Positions 47,307 through 56,092 of a stretch of DNA of 64,000 nt are shown here, piece by piece. This DNA comes from JBMNQS01 sp050944255 (GTDB lineage: Bacteria; Bacillota; Clostridia; Christensenellales; Maliibacteriaceae), in NCBI GenBank assembly GCA_050944255.1, contig JBMNQS010000001.1, positions 1 to 64,000 of the forward strand. The letters are read 5' to 3'. The notes beneath the pieces are model-generated. The model made no database searches. It was not told the DNA's origin and saw only the letters and a list, made by a program, of their open reading frames with translations. The translations under genes were made by a program, and so were the position numbers. Each line of letters begins with the position of its first letter. Within the stretch, counting starts at the first letter, position 1.

Positions 47307-48116
47307 TCAGCCGCTCTCATTTTCACTGTTCTCGCCGGCATTTTCATCATCGGTATCGGCGCTTTCATCGTCGGTGCCTTCAAGCAGGCCCAACTCCCGG
47401 CACAGGGCCTCCAGCCGCTTTTTTTCATCCTGGGAAATGGCGGCGGATTCGCCGCTTTCCTCCGGCGGTGCAGGCTCGCCGTCCAGTTGCCGCAGAGCAT
47501 CCTCTTCATCGCTTACGATGACCTGATCGGGAAGGCCTTCGCCGCTTTGCAGCTTGTGCAGCTTCCAGTAAAGTTTCTGCATGTCCTCGTCCACGGCGGG
47601 CTTTACGCCGCCGGGAGGGATCTGCGGTTCGGGCAGGCTTTTATCCGGCACGCGCGCGGGCTCATCCGCGCCGGCCTTCAGGACGCTTTGCACCGGCTCG
47701 CCGGACAGGCGGATGGTGTCCAGTAGCTGCGTTCTGAAGCCCTGCAGCAGTTCCACCACCGCGCGGTCCAGTTCAAGCAGCTTCCCGCGGTTGGCGTCGA
47801 TCTGCTGCTGCCACTGGGCCGTCTGCTGCTGAAGGCGCGCGATGACCTTCTCATAGTCCTCATCGGCCTGCTGCTGCAATTGCACCGCATGGCTCTGGGC
47901 CTGTACCAGCGCGCCGGTGATGTAGCGCTCCTGCTCACGGTATTTGTCGATGGCCTCCTGCTGCCGCTGCGTTTTCTCGCGCAGCTCTTGCAGTTCTTTT
48001 TGCTGCGCTTCAAAGGCCTCGCGCTGCCCGTCCAGATTTTTTTGAAGCTCTGAAACGTGAGCATCCACCTCGGCCTGACTGTATCCGAAAAGCCATTTCC
48101 GAAAGCCCCCCGCCAT
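47307..48116 (-). CDS. DivIVA-like coiled-coil protein
   Basis: 269 aa. The N-terminus FRKWLFGYSQAEVDAHVSELQ resembles the DivIVA/GpsB membrane-binding motif, followed by a Gln/Glu-rich coiled coil (about residues 20-130), then a disordered acidic C-terminus ending DDESADTDDENAGENSENESG. Possibly a cell-pole or septum organiser. ATG at 48116 one nt after the pncB stop, so the two are coupled. The DivIVA assignment rests on the short N-terminal motif only. Confidence 0.65.
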   Translation of the reverse strand: MAGGFRKWLFGYSQAEVDAHVSELQKNLDGQREAFEAQQKELQELREKTQRQQEAIDKYREQERYITGALVQAQSHAVQLQQQADEDYEKVIARLQQQTAQWQQQIDANRGKLLELDRAVVELLQGFRTQLLDTIRLSGEPVQSVLKAGADEPARVPDKSLPEPQIPPGGVKPAVDEDMQKLYWKLHKLQSGEGLPDQVIVSDEEDALRQLDGEPAPPEESGESAAISQDEKKRLEALCRELGLLEGTDDESADTDDENAGENSENESG

Positions 48117-48117
48117 A

Positions 48118-49560
48118 TCAGAGCCCCCGCTTTCCTTCAGATTTAAGAAGCGCCTGCTTTAAGTCGTAGAGCTTGTGCGACAAATCCACCTTGTAGACGT
48201 GGGGATTGTTGATGCGCAGATACTCATCCCACAGGCTCTTCATCTGCTGTTTATGGTAGGCCTGGATTTCCGTGACGGACTTGGAGCGGTGGATGCGCCG
48301 GCCGCCTATATAGACCGGCTCCAGAAGCTCTTTGGCCGTGAAGTCCTCCACGTACATTTCCTTCCAGGTGTTGACCGGATCGAAAAGATGCAGCGGCTTC
48401 GTCTCGTCGATCACCTCATCCTCCAGCGTGATCAAATCGGCCAGCGCCGCGCCGGTGGCCTTGTCGTAAATGCGGAACACCTTTTTATACCCGGGGTTGG
48501 TAACCTTCTCCGGGTTCTCCGACACTTTAATTTTGGGAACGACTTTCCCGTCCACCACCTCGGCGGAGAGCTTGTACACGCCGCCTAAGGCCGGTATATT
48601 TTCGCTGGTAATCAGCTTGGTGCCCACGCCCCAGCTGTCGATGGCCGCCCCCTGGGCGCGAAGGTCCCAGATCACCGTCTCGTCCAGATCGCCCGAGGCG
48701 CATATCTGCGCGTTTGGAAAGCCCGCGTCGTCCATCATCAGCCTGGCCTGCTTGCTCAGGTAGGCCAGGTCCCCGGAGTCCAGGCGGATGCCCACCGGCT
48801 CGTAGCCCTTTTCCCGCAGTTCCCTAAAGACGGTGATGGCGTTGGGCACGCCGCTTTTAAGCGTGTTGTACGTGTCCACCAAAAGCATGCAGGCGTCCGG
48901 AAACACCTGTGCGTAAGCGCGGAACGCCGACAGTTCATCGGGAAAGCTCATCACCCAGCTGTGGGCGTGGGTGCCCTTCACCGGCACGTCGAACAGCTCC
49001 CCGGCCATCACGTTGCTGGTGGCGGCGCAGCCGCCGATCATGGCGGCTCTGGCCCCGTAAAGCCCGGCATCGGGTCCCTGGGCCCGCCGCAGCCCAAACT
49101 CCAGTATGGCGCCGCCTCCGGCGGCATAGACCACGCGGCTGGCCTTGGTGGCAATCAGCGTCTGGTGATTGATGATGTTCAGCAGCGTCGTCTCAATCAG
49201 CTGCGCCTCCATCATGGGCGCCCGCACGCGCACCAGCGGCTCGCCGGGAAATACCGGCGTGCCCTCGGGCACCGCGTACATTTCGCCGGTAAAGCGCAGC
49301 GTTTCAAGCGCCTCCAAAAAGTCTTCGTCAAATATGCCCAGGCTGCCAAGGTAAGCGATATCCTCCCGGCTGAAGCGAATATTGTCGATATATTCCACCA
49401 CCTGCTCCAGGCCGGCCATGATGGCATAGATCACCGGCACGTCGGTGCGCTTTCTGAAAAACAGGTCGAAAATGCCCTCGTTTTGCCGCATGCCGCTGCG
49501 CCAATAGCCCTGCATCATGGTCAATTGGTAAAGGTCAGTCAGCATGGTCAGATTTTTCAA
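48118..49560 (-). CDS. pncB: nicotinate phosphoribosyltransferase
   Basis: 480-aa NAD salvage enzyme that makes nicotinate mononucleotide from nicotinate and PRPP. Family blocks: MLTDLYQLTMMQGYWRSGM, EFGLRRAQGPDAGLYGARAAMIGG, KGTHAHSWVMSF with the phosphorylated His, LVDTYNTLKSG, and GIRLDSGDLAYLS. The start is TTG at 49560 (GGGGAC 8 nt upstream); ATG at 49545 is an alternative lacking a ribosome site. Confidence 0.94.
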   Translation of the reverse strand: MKNLTMLTDLYQLTMMQGYWRSGMRQNEGIFDLFFRKRTDVPVIYAIMAGLEQVVEYIDNIRFSREDIAYLGSLGIFDEDFLEALETLRFTGEMYAVPEGTPVFPGEPLVRVRAPMMEAQLIETTLLNIINHQTLIATKASRVVYAAGGGAILEFGLRRAQGPDAGLYGARAAMIGGCAATSNVMAGELFDVPVKGTHAHSWVMSFPDELSAFRAYAQVFPDACMLLVDTYNTLKSGVPNAITVFRELREKGYEPVGIRLDSGDLAYLSKQARLMMDDAGFPNAQICASGDLDETVIWDLRAQGAAIDSWGVGTKLITSENIPALGGVYKLSAEVVDGKVVPKIKVSENPEKVTNPGYKKVFRIYDKATGAALADLITLEDEVIDETKPLHLFDPVNTWKEMYVEDFTAKELLEPVYIGGRRIHRSKSVTEIQAYHKQQMKSLWDEYLRINNPHVYKVDLSHKLYDLKQALLKSEGKRGL

Positions 49561-49702
49561 AACATGTCCCCTTCTTTCGCGTATTCATCTTCGTCAGACA
49601 TCATTATATCAAAAAGTTACCCACGGCGATACGATTTTATCATTTTATCGGGTTTTCAAATATAAAGAGGCCGCCGGAAAGCGGCCTTCTACCCTGTCCG
49701 CG

Positions 49703-49757
49703 CAAATTAAAACGAGGGGGCCTCGGCCCCCTCATAACCCTAAAGGGATTTTTAAAT
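49703..49757 (+). repeat. partial copy of the dispersed structured element
   Basis: AGGGGGCCTCGGCCCCCT followed by ATAACCCTAAAGGGATTTTTAAAT aligns with the reverse complement of the left quarter of the element at 56093-56290 (AGGGGGCTTCGGCCCCCT, ATAACCC, then CTTTTTT). Only this end is present. It lies 51 nt past the lgt stop codon and may act as a terminator hairpin. Confidence 0.6.
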
Positions 49758-49807
49758 AGTCCTGCGGCCGCCAACAAACAGGCTCAGATCACCAGCATGC
49801 GCACGCA

Positions 49808-50815
49808 TTACTGGAAGGAATCCTCGTCCGCTTCCTGCCTTTCGGCCAGCCTCGCCTCGTAAAACTCGGCTATGCTGGGGGGCGAGGCGGGCACATCTTC
49901 CTCCAAAAGCCCTTCCGGCTCCAGAAACAGATTGCGCTCGCCGGAGGAGGGCATATCCAGGATCGATTCATCCAGCGCCGTATCCGGTTCAATCGGTCTG
50001 CGCGACCGGACGATCAGAATCACCACCGACGCCGCGGCCACAACAAGGCTCAGGAGCGTGGATACGGGCAATTGCGCCAGGGTGGCCTCCCCCCTTGCCA
50101 GGAGTTCAAAATACGAAAGCCCGCCGGGGATCGGCGCAATGGTCAGGCTGTCGGTGCGAAGGATTTCAACGAAGGCCCGCTCAAAGCCGTACAGGGCAAA
50201 GTACGACAGCACAATTGTGCCGCGGCGTTTGGCGCGCTTGCGCACAAAGAACCAGATGAAAAGAAATACGATGACACACCACAGCGACTCATAAAAGAAT
50301 GTGGCCAGATGCCAGTCGATCATGCCGTTTTGGATGGGGACCGCAAAGGGAAACCACTGCCATTTGGGATTATGAATGGCAAACCCGTAGGCTTCCTGGT
50401 TGAAAAAATTGCCCCAGCGGCCTATGGCCTGTCCAAGCACCACCGCAGGCGCGAAAATATCCAGGATCTGCAGAAAGGAAACCTTCTTGACCCTGGAATA
50501 GACCCAAATGACGATGATCGCCGCGATGATCGCTCCGTAAATGGCCAGGCCGCCTGTGCGCGGATTGAAGATGGACCAGAAATTACCCTTGAAAATATCC
50601 CACTGAAAGACCACGTAGTAGAAACGTGCGCCGACGATGGCCGCAGGAATTACGATCAGGCAGATATCCAGCACGCTTTCCTGATTATAATCGATGCGCC
50701 CGGCCTCCCGCATGGCGACCCAAATACCCACCACCACCGCCGCCGCAATGATGATGCCATACCAGTAGATGTCAATACCAAACAACGTAAAAGCAACCGG
50801 ATCGGGTAAAAGCAT
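49808..50815 (-). CDS. lgt: prolipoprotein diacylglyceryl transferase Lgt
   Basis: 335-aa membrane enzyme that attaches diacylglycerol to the lipobox Cys of prolipoproteins. Signature GRWGNFFNQEAYG, plus NPRTGGLAIYGAIIAA and YGFERAFVEILRTDSL; seven hydrophobic helices. After the last helix (about residue 280) there is an unusual cytoplasmic tail of about 55 acidic residues (PDTALDESILDMPSSGE...AERQEADEDSFQ). ATG at 50815 has AAGGGTGG upstream. Several lipoproteins in the window are its substrates. Confidence 0.93.
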   Translation of the reverse strand: MLLPDPVAFTLFGIDIYWYGIIIAAAVVVGIWVAMREAGRIDYNQESVLDICLIVIPAAIVGARFYYVVFQWDIFKGNFWSIFNPRTGGLAIYGAIIAAIIVIWVYSRVKKVSFLQILDIFAPAVVLGQAIGRWGNFFNQEAYGFAIHNPKWQWFPFAVPIQNGMIDWHLATFFYESLWCVIVFLFIWFFVRKRAKRRGTIVLSYFALYGFERAFVEILRTDSLTIAPIPGGLSYFELLARGEATLAQLPVSTLLSLVVAAASVVILIVRSRRPIEPDTALDESILDMPSSGERNLFLEPEGLLEEDVPASPPSIAEFYEARLAERQEADEDSFQ

Positions 50816-50902
50816 GATAAACCACCCTTTCAAGGCCGTGGAGCCTAAAAATGTTTGACTTTGCTTTGATTATAGGCGTCGGCGGAAATATTTGTCAAGC
50901 TG

Positions 50903-51190
50903 TCCGGCAGGCCGGACAGCCAATATCGCGCGCCGTATTTTATGGTTTTAGGCATACTTGGCCCGCGCCGGGTAAACGAGCGATGCCCGCGCACATTTTC
51001 CGAAAGGCCGAACGGCCGATACCGCGCACCATATTTTGTGGTTTAGGCATACTTGCCCCATGCCTGGCAAACGGGCGATGCCGCTCATATTTTCCGGCAG
51101 GCCGAACCACCCCTATCGCGCGCCGCACTTTGTGGTTTTAGATACGCTTTGCCCATGCCAAACGAGCGATGCCGTTCATGCTTTTTCGGC
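50903..51190. repeat. tandem repeat array 1 (three units of about 93-96 bp)
   Basis: Diverged direct repeats start at 50903, 50999 and 51093, with a fourth truncated start near 51186 (spacings 96, 94, 93). Shared blocks are TCCGGCAGGCCG, TATCGCGCGCCG, TTTTGTGGTTTTAG, and GGGCGATGCC. It fills most of the 504-nt gap between lgt and the lipoprotein gene. Its first 29 bases (50902-50930) match the start of array 2 at 60088 with one difference. Non-coding: unit length is not a multiple of three. Confidence 0.85.
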
Positions 51191-51209
51191 AAAACCCTGA
51201 AAATGGTAA

Positions 51210-51233
51210 CAACGGGCGCTTCAGCGCCCGTTG
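51210..51233 (-). terminator. terminator of the YhcN/YlaJ-like lipoprotein gene
   Basis: CAACGGGCGC / GCGCCCGTTG, perfect 10-bp stem with a 4-nt loop; the U-run is poor on both strands. Confidence 0.55.
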
Positions 51234-51319
51234 TCTTTGCCTCTGGGTTTTGGGGACAAGGCCCTGCGAAATAAAAACCATTTCCACAAATCGTCCGCAT
51301 CCCGATTTTTCATATGATA

Positions 51320-51952
51320 CTAGAAAGACTGTTCCCGCTGGACCAGATCGTTGAACTTCTTGACCACCGTGGCGCCGTTATTGCCGCGCCGCACGCTGGA
51401 GATAATGCTCTGAAGCTGCTCCAAATGTTCCGAATCCGTTACGATGGAAACGGTGCCCAGCGTCGGATCGAGCACCTCTACCTGGTCCTGGATTTCCCGC
51501 AGCAGTTTGCCCTCGGGATCAACGACGTATTCATCCATCTGCAGGCCCACAACGGCTTTGCCGCCCATCAAAATAACGTCGGCGCGTTTTACGCCTTCAC
51601 GCTGCACCAGTTCATTGGAAATCATCTGCGCGCGCCAGGAAAGGCTGTCATAGCTGTAGGGATAGTTGGTAATGCCCGATGGGTCCACGCGGGCCTCGTC
51701 GGGCATCTTTTCTCCCGATGCGCCCGAATCCGTCTCCTGAGGCGCCTGCTCGGTAATCGGGCTTGTGTCCGGATCGACCGTGTTCTGCGGGCTGTAGGTG
51801 GGAGAATCCATGGGAGAAAGCGTGGGCGTGGGGCTGGGAGCGGTATCCCGCCTGCGGCAGGCCGCAAACGTCAGAACAAGCACCACCAAAAGTACCATCG
51901 ACAGTATGCTTACAATATTGTTCTTTCGTTTCATCGCATCTTTTGTTCTCAA
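51320..51952 (-). CDS. YhcN/YlaJ-family sporulation lipoprotein
   Basis: 210-aa lipoprotein: hydrophobic signal with lipobox FAAC, then a Pro/Ser/Thr-rich linker (TAPSPTPTLSPMDSPTYSP), then a domain with SWRAQMISNELVQREGVKRADVILMGGKAVVGLQMD, the typical YhcN/YlaJ pattern of a BON-like fold (VxGVxxAxVVVxGxxAxVxV). Members are found in spores. TTG at 51952 has GGAGG 8 nt upstream; ATG at 51934 has none, so TTG is preferred. Confidence 0.78.
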   Translation of the reverse strand: MRTKDAMKRKNNIVSILSMVLLVVLVLTFAACRRRDTAPSPTPTLSPMDSPTYSPQNTVDPDTSPITEQAPQETDSGASGEKMPDEARVDPSGITNYPYSYDSLSWRAQMISNELVQREGVKRADVILMGGKAVVGLQMDEYVVDPEGKLLREIQDQVEVLDPTLGTVSIVTDSEHLEQLQSIISSVRRGNNGATVVKKFNDLVQREQSF

Positions 51953-52120
51953 ATCAATCGCCTCCTGTAAATCTATTGTGTTTCCAAAAAGAAAAAACTA
52001 TCACATTTTTGGAAAAACAATCTTGGAAAGAAATTCCACTATACAATATACAGAATGTCCCTTTTTTGCGACTGTTAACCAAAGAGTGAAAATAAACCGT
52101 GAACACTCGGCGCGAAAGTT

Positions 52121-52149
52121 TTGTCTTTTGGGGTCGATTGTTGTATAAT
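52121..52149 (+). promoter_or_regulatory. sigma-A promoter of the PrcB-like lipoprotein gene
   Basis: -35 TTGTCT (52121-52126), 17-nt spacer, perfect -10 TATAAT (52144-52149), 71 nt before the start codon. Confidence 0.7.
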
Positions 52150-52220
52150 GGCAATACTCAAAGATATGTGCGATAAGATCCATGGCCTGTTAAATCTGTA
52201 GCTAAGAGAGGACATCCCCT

Positions 52221-53177
52221 ATGAAGCGCCGCGTCGCATTATTGCTTTTTATCGTCATGCTCACGCTTGCACTGTTCGCGCTTGCAGGCTGTGCGGGATC
52301 GGGCATACCCTTTGAAACCGCCGTGAAAAGAAACAAGCTGGACTTCACCGGCGCCAAACTGGACATCTTTTTCAGAAGCGAGATGACCGGCGGCAACGAG
52401 ATCAAGGCCTCCTGGTCCGGCGCCGACGCCAAGCGCATGGTGGACGCCCTCTATTACTCGGTGCCCGTCAAGCAGCCCGAAGAGGCGTATTCCCCGTCGC
52501 TTTGCTGTAGCCAACAGCTGCAGTTCGTGCTCAGTGACTCAAGCGTACACAATGTCTACTACGATGCCGAGAAAAACCGGGTCACGTTTGAAATCGAGAA
52601 AACCTCAAAAAGCGGGGCGGTGATCAAGGATTATCTGTTCTATGAGCCCGATCCCGTATTTGTAGCCATCCTGGAATCCGCCAGACGAAACGCGCTGGCC
52701 ACCGATAAGCAAAACGAAAAGAATATCGAGACGTCGCTGCTGGTGCTGCGCGCGAAGATCACGGACGAAATGCTGCAGGCCGAAGGGGAATACGTGCCCC
52801 ATAAGCTGTATAACGGCAACTACGCCTACGTGGAGGAAGAACCTTTCTACCACGTGTTTACGAAGGAGGAAATGCCCGAGCTTGAAGAGGATCAGGCCAT
52901 GCTGGTGGCAAGCGTAGGCAAACAGGAAAAAACAGGCTGGGAAATTGAAATCACTTCCATTGAAAAAACGGACGAGCTCGTCCGCATCAAAGTAGTGATC
53001 GTGGAGCCCAACGAATATTCCGGCATGGTGGAAGAAGCCGTCAACTATCCTTTCGCGGTGGCCATCTGCGACGTGGAAGATTTTCCGCCCGATAAAATCA
53101 TCGTTTTTGTGCAGGATGACGGCGAGGGCGGCGCAGGCGCCATCCTCGCCGTACAGCAGATGCAGGAGCCGTCCTAG
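52221..53177 (+). CDS. lipoprotein with PrcB-like C-terminal domain
   Basis: 318 aa. Lipoprotein signal with lipobox LAGC (about residue 24). The central part has no recognised motif. The C-terminus (about 225-310) reads LVASVGKQEKTGWEIEITSIEKTDELVRIKVVIVEP...YPFAVAICDVED, resembling the PrcB_C domain (TGGY-x-I-x-I, then YP-hydrophobic run) first seen in a protease-complex subunit. It may bind a partner outside the membrane. ATG at 52221 has a clear promoter ahead and a terminator behind, so it is a single-gene unit. Confidence 0.7.
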   Translation: MKRRVALLLFIVMLTLALFALAGCAGSGIPFETAVKRNKLDFTGAKLDIFFRSEMTGGNEIKASWSGADAKRMVDALYYSVPVKQPEEAYSPSLCCSQQLQFVLSDSSVHNVYYDAEKNRVTFEIEKTSKSGAVIKDYLFYEPDPVFVAILESARRNALATDKQNEKNIETSLLVLRAKITDEMLQAEGEYVPHKLYNGNYAYVEEEPFYHVFTKEEMPELEEDQAMLVASVGKQEKTGWEIEITSIEKTDELVRIKVVIVEPNEYSGMVEEAVNYPFAVAICDVEDFPPDKIIVFVQDDGEGGAGAILAVQQMQEPS

Positions 53178-53195
53178 GCCCACCCATAAACAATT

Positions 53196-53218
53196 GCCGC
53201 CGAAGGCGGTTTTTGTTT
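53196..53218 (+). terminator. terminator of the PrcB-like lipoprotein gene
   Basis: CCGCC / GGCGG stem with GAA loop, followed by TTTTTGTTT. Confidence 0.75.
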
Positions 53219-53339
53219 GGTTAAATATAGCCAGCCGCAACAAAATTCCCGTAAAAGCGCGTGTCTTCGCACTAGCAATCCAGCGCAAAATCAGCTACAA
53301 TAAAATTGGATTTCAAAAAGATGGAGGGCCTTTTTACAA

Positions 53340-54554
53340 ATGACAGAAATCAACCTCGATTCTCTAAGTGACATCTCGTTACTTACCCTGCCTGTGGCGC
53401 CGGTAGGCATCATTGCGCTCACGTCGTCACAGGAGATCGGGCAGCGCGTCAACGACTATCTGCTGCATTGGCGCGACGATCAGGACAATACCAACGATTT
53501 CTACTACACAGTTCCCGGGTTCAACCGTCATACGTTCCTGCTGGATGCCGAATGCCCGCGTTTTGGCACCGGCGAAGCCAAGGGTATCCTCCGCCAGAGC
53601 ATACGCGGATACGATCTGTACATCATTGTGGATGTAGGCAATTACGGCGTAACCTACAACATCTATAACCAGGAAATCCCCATGACGCCCGACGAACACT
53701 TTGCCGATCTGAAACGGATCATCGCCGCGGCGTCGGGCAAAGCCAGGCGCGTCAATGTGATCATGCCCCTTTTGTACGCAAGCCGCCAGCACAGGCGCTC
53801 CTCCCGCGAGTCGCTGGACTGCGCTCTGGCGCTGCAGGAACTCGAACGCATGGGCATTGACAACATCATCACCTTTGACGCCCACGATCCGCGGGTGCAA
53901 AACGCCGTGCCCATGCTCAGCTTTGAGAGCATCCGTCCCTCCTACCAGATTTTAAAGGCGCTGTTTAAGGAAAAGGAAGACCTGAAACTGCATAAGGACC
54001 ATATGATGGTGGTCAGTCCCGACGAGGGCGGACTGGACCGCAATATATACTTCGCCACCATGCTGGGCCTGGATATGGGCATGTTCTACAAGCGCCGCGA
54101 TTACACCCGCGTGGTCAACGGCCGCAACCCCATCATCGCCCATGAGTATATCGGTTCAAGCGTGGAGGGCAAGGATATCCTGATCGCCGACGATATCATC
54201 TCCAGCGGCGAATCCATGCTGGACATCGCAAGGGAACTCAAGCGGCGCAAGGCCGCGCGGATTTTCGTAGGCGTTACCTTCGCGTTCTTCACCAGCGGGC
54301 TCGACGAATTCAAGGAGGCGTACGAGGAGGGCATCATCGACCTGGTGCTGTCCACCAACGTCACCTACCGCACGCCGGAACTCCTGGCGCAGCCATGGTT
54401 CGTGGATGTGGATCTTTCCAAGTACATCGCTCTGATCATCGCCACGCTGAACCACAACCGCTCCATGAGTCCCCTGTTAAGCCCTGTGGACCGCATCAAC
54501 CGGCTGCTAAAAAGATACCGCAAAGCGCAAAAGGAAGCCGGGTTTATTTACTGA
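53340..54554 (+). CDS. prs: ribose-phosphate pyrophosphokinase, long clostridial form
   Basis: 404-aa PRPP synthetase homologue, about 90 residues longer than the classic enzyme. Recognisable blocks: ASRQHRRSSRESLDCALALQEL, TFDAHDPRVQNAVP (the DxH region), VVSPDEGGLDRNIYFA (PPi loop) and ILIADDIISSGESMLDIA (ribose-phosphate loop). The N-terminus carries an extra segment (about residues 20-90). The C-terminus ends with VDRINRLLKRYRKAQK. It makes PRPP for nucleotides and for PncB. ATG at 53340 with GGAGGG 11 nt upstream. Since the flexible loop and PPi-loop differ from the standard, a related diphosphokinase is possible. Confidence 0.82.
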   Translation: MTEINLDSLSDISLLTLPVAPVGIIALTSSQEIGQRVNDYLLHWRDDQDNTNDFYYTVPGFNRHTFLLDAECPRFGTGEAKGILRQSIRGYDLYIIVDVGNYGVTYNIYNQEIPMTPDEHFADLKRIIAAASGKARRVNVIMPLLYASRQHRRSSRESLDCALALQELERMGIDNIITFDAHDPRVQNAVPMLSFESIRPSYQILKALFKEKEDLKLHKDHMMVVSPDEGGLDRNIYFATMLGLDMGMFYKRRDYTRVVNGRNPIIAHEYIGSSVEGKDILIADDIISSGESMLDIARELKRRKAARIFVGVTFAFFTSGLDEFKEAYEEGIIDLVLSTNVTYRTPELLAQPWFVDVDLSKYIALIIATLNHNRSMSPLLSPVDRINRLLKRYRKAQKEAGFIY

Positions 54555-54572
54555 GGCTTCACGGCGAATCAA

Positions 54573-54607
54573 CCGGCGGAGAGCAAGGCGCTCTCCGCCG
54601 GTTTTTT
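54573..54607 (+). terminator. terminator of prs
   Basis: CCGGCGGAGAG / CTCTCCGCCGG, 11-bp perfect stem with a 7-nt loop, followed by TTTTTT. Confidence 0.9.
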
Positions 54608-54679
54608 GAGTGGCCTGAAGATGCTTCCCGCTGCCGGATCGTGGCGGAAGGGGACTTTTATTCCCTCTGCGGCGGACAA

Positions 54680-54708
54680 TTGACAAAGGTTGTGCCAGGC
54701 AGTATACT
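54680..54708 (+). promoter_or_regulatory. sigma-A promoter of the marR-degV pair
   Basis: Perfect -35 TTGACA (54680-54685), 17-nt spacer, -10 TATACT (54703-54708). Directly downstream lies an AT-rich imperfect inverted repeat (TCAAAATTT ... AATTTTTTGAAA), a likely self-operator for the MarR protein. Confidence 0.75.
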
Positions 54709-54760
54709 TATATCAAAATTTTTATATAAATTTTTTGAAATAAATTTTCGGAGTGTTCGT

Positions 54761-55207
54761 ATGCTGGAAGAAAGTTTTGAAAAGCTATACCTGAATTTCA
54801 GGGCCAATTACTATAAGCGCATGGTCCAGCTGATAGGCGCCCGGGAAGGCAGCCTGACAGCCACGGAACAGTACTGCGTGGAAATCATCTACCTGCTGGG
54901 CGAGCCTACCGTCAGCGAGTTTGCAAAATTTTTAAATATATCCGTCTCCAATGCCAATTATAAGATCAACTCCCTTGTGGAAAAAGGCTACGTGCACAAA
55001 GTCCCCTCCAAGAGCGACAAACGGGAATACCATCTGGCCGTAACGGAAAAGTTCCTGAATTATTACGGCCTGAACAATCAGGACAACGCCCACCTTGTCG
55101 CGCAGATCCACAAGCATTTCACACCCGAGGAAGTGGATCGGCTGGATCGGGATATTCAAAGAATCCTGACATTCATGAATCAAACCGAGGAGAAAGAACA
55201 TGATTAA
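54761..55207 (+). CDS. MarR-family transcriptional regulator
   Basis: 148-aa winged-helix regulator: SLTATEQYCVEIIYLLGEPTVSEFAKFLNISVSNANYKINSLVEKGYVHKVPSKSDKREYHLAVTEK is the DNA-binding wing domain (residues 33-98), with a C-terminal dimerisation helix. ATG at 54761 has CGGAG upstream; a longer frame that starts inside prs is rejected. It overlaps degV by 8 nt, so the two are coupled; it probably controls its own operon. Confidence 0.88.
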   Translation: MLEESFEKLYLNFRANYYKRMVQLIGAREGSLTATEQYCVEIIYLLGEPTVSEFAKFLNISVSNANYKINSLVEKGYVHKVPSKSDKREYHLAVTEKFLNYYGLNNQDNAHLVAQIHKHFTPEEVDRLDRDIQRILTFMNQTEEKEHD

Positions 55208-56042
55208 AATCGTCACCGACACAGCATCCGACATCACCCCCGCCCAGGCAGAAGCCATGGATGTCCAGCTCGCTGAAATTGGCGTCATATTCAGCGGCAT
55301 CCCCTTCCAGAGCGACGACGAAACCTTCAGAGAGTTTTACCGGAAGCTGGAAGTATCCAAAGAGCTGCCCACCACCAGCCAGCCGTCCCCCGAGGCTTTT
55401 CTGGACGTGTATAACCAGGCGAAAGAAGCCGGCGGCAGCGTCATTGTCATCACGCTTTCCTCCGGGCTTTCCGGCACGTACCAGTCGGCCACCATCGCCA
55501 AGGATATGGTGCGCTACGACGGTATCCACGTGGTGGATACCCGAAGCGCCATCATAGGCCAGCGTCTTTTGGTGGAGCAGGCCGCCAAGATGCGCGGCGA
55601 GGGCAAAAGCGCCGAAGAAATCGTCGCCTGGCTTGAGGACGCCAGAGAGCGCCTCGTGCTTTTCGGCGCGCTGGACACGCTGAAATACCTGCGCAAGGGC
55701 GGACGCATCCCCAAGAGCGCCGAGATGCTGGGTACCATGCTGGGCATTAAGCCGATCATCACCATCAACCCGGAGGGTAAGATCGAACTGGTGGGCAAAT
55801 CCCGCGGCCACGCGGGGATGATCGCCATGGTCATCAAACAGATCAAGGAGCGCAGCGATGACTTCGACGAGACGACGCCGCTGTACGTGGGCTATACGTA
55901 CGAACAGAAACTGTGCGATCAATTCCTTGAAGCGCTGCACGAAGCCTACGACGTGGAAACATCGGTGCATCCCGTAGGCGCCGTGGTGGGTACGCATATC
56001 GGGCCGGGTGCCTTCGCCGTGGCCTATTTGGCTAAACAATAA
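55200..56042 (+). CDS. DegV-family fatty-acid-binding protein
   Basis: 280 aa. DegV/FakB fold: KIVTDTASDITPAQAEAM, TSQPSPEAFLDVY, SVIVITLSSGLSGTYQSA, VHVVDTRSAIIGQ (binding-site Ser/Arg), LDTLKYLRKGGRIPKSAEMLGTMLGIKPIITINPEGKIE. FakB proteins present fatty acids to the kinase FakA for phosphorylation; no fakA is in the window. Overlaps the marR gene by 8 nt and is followed by the structured element copy B. Confidence 0.92.
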   Translation: MIKIVTDTASDITPAQAEAMDVQLAEIGVIFSGIPFQSDDETFREFYRKLEVSKELPTTSQPSPEAFLDVYNQAKEAGGSVIVITLSSGLSGTYQSATIAKDMVRYDGIHVVDTRSAIIGQRLLVEQAAKMRGEGKSAEEIVAWLEDARERLVLFGALDTLKYLRKGGRIPKSAEMLGTMLGIKPIITINPEGKIELVGKSRGHAGMIAMVIKQIKERSDDFDETTPLYVGYTYEQKLCDQFLEALHEAYDVETSVHPVGAVVGTHIGPGAFAVAYLAKQ

Positions 56043-56067
56043 GGGCATCATCTTTTTGTTCATACAA

Positions 56068-56092
56068 AGACGCAGGCCATCGGCCTGCGTCT
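56068..56092. repeat. left flanking hairpin of dispersed element copy B
   Basis: AGACGCAGGCC / GGCCTGCGTCT hairpin. The same hairpin with a different loop recurs at 56291-56315. The outer flanks CATACAA (left) and TTGTATG (right) are also complementary. Confidence 0.75.
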
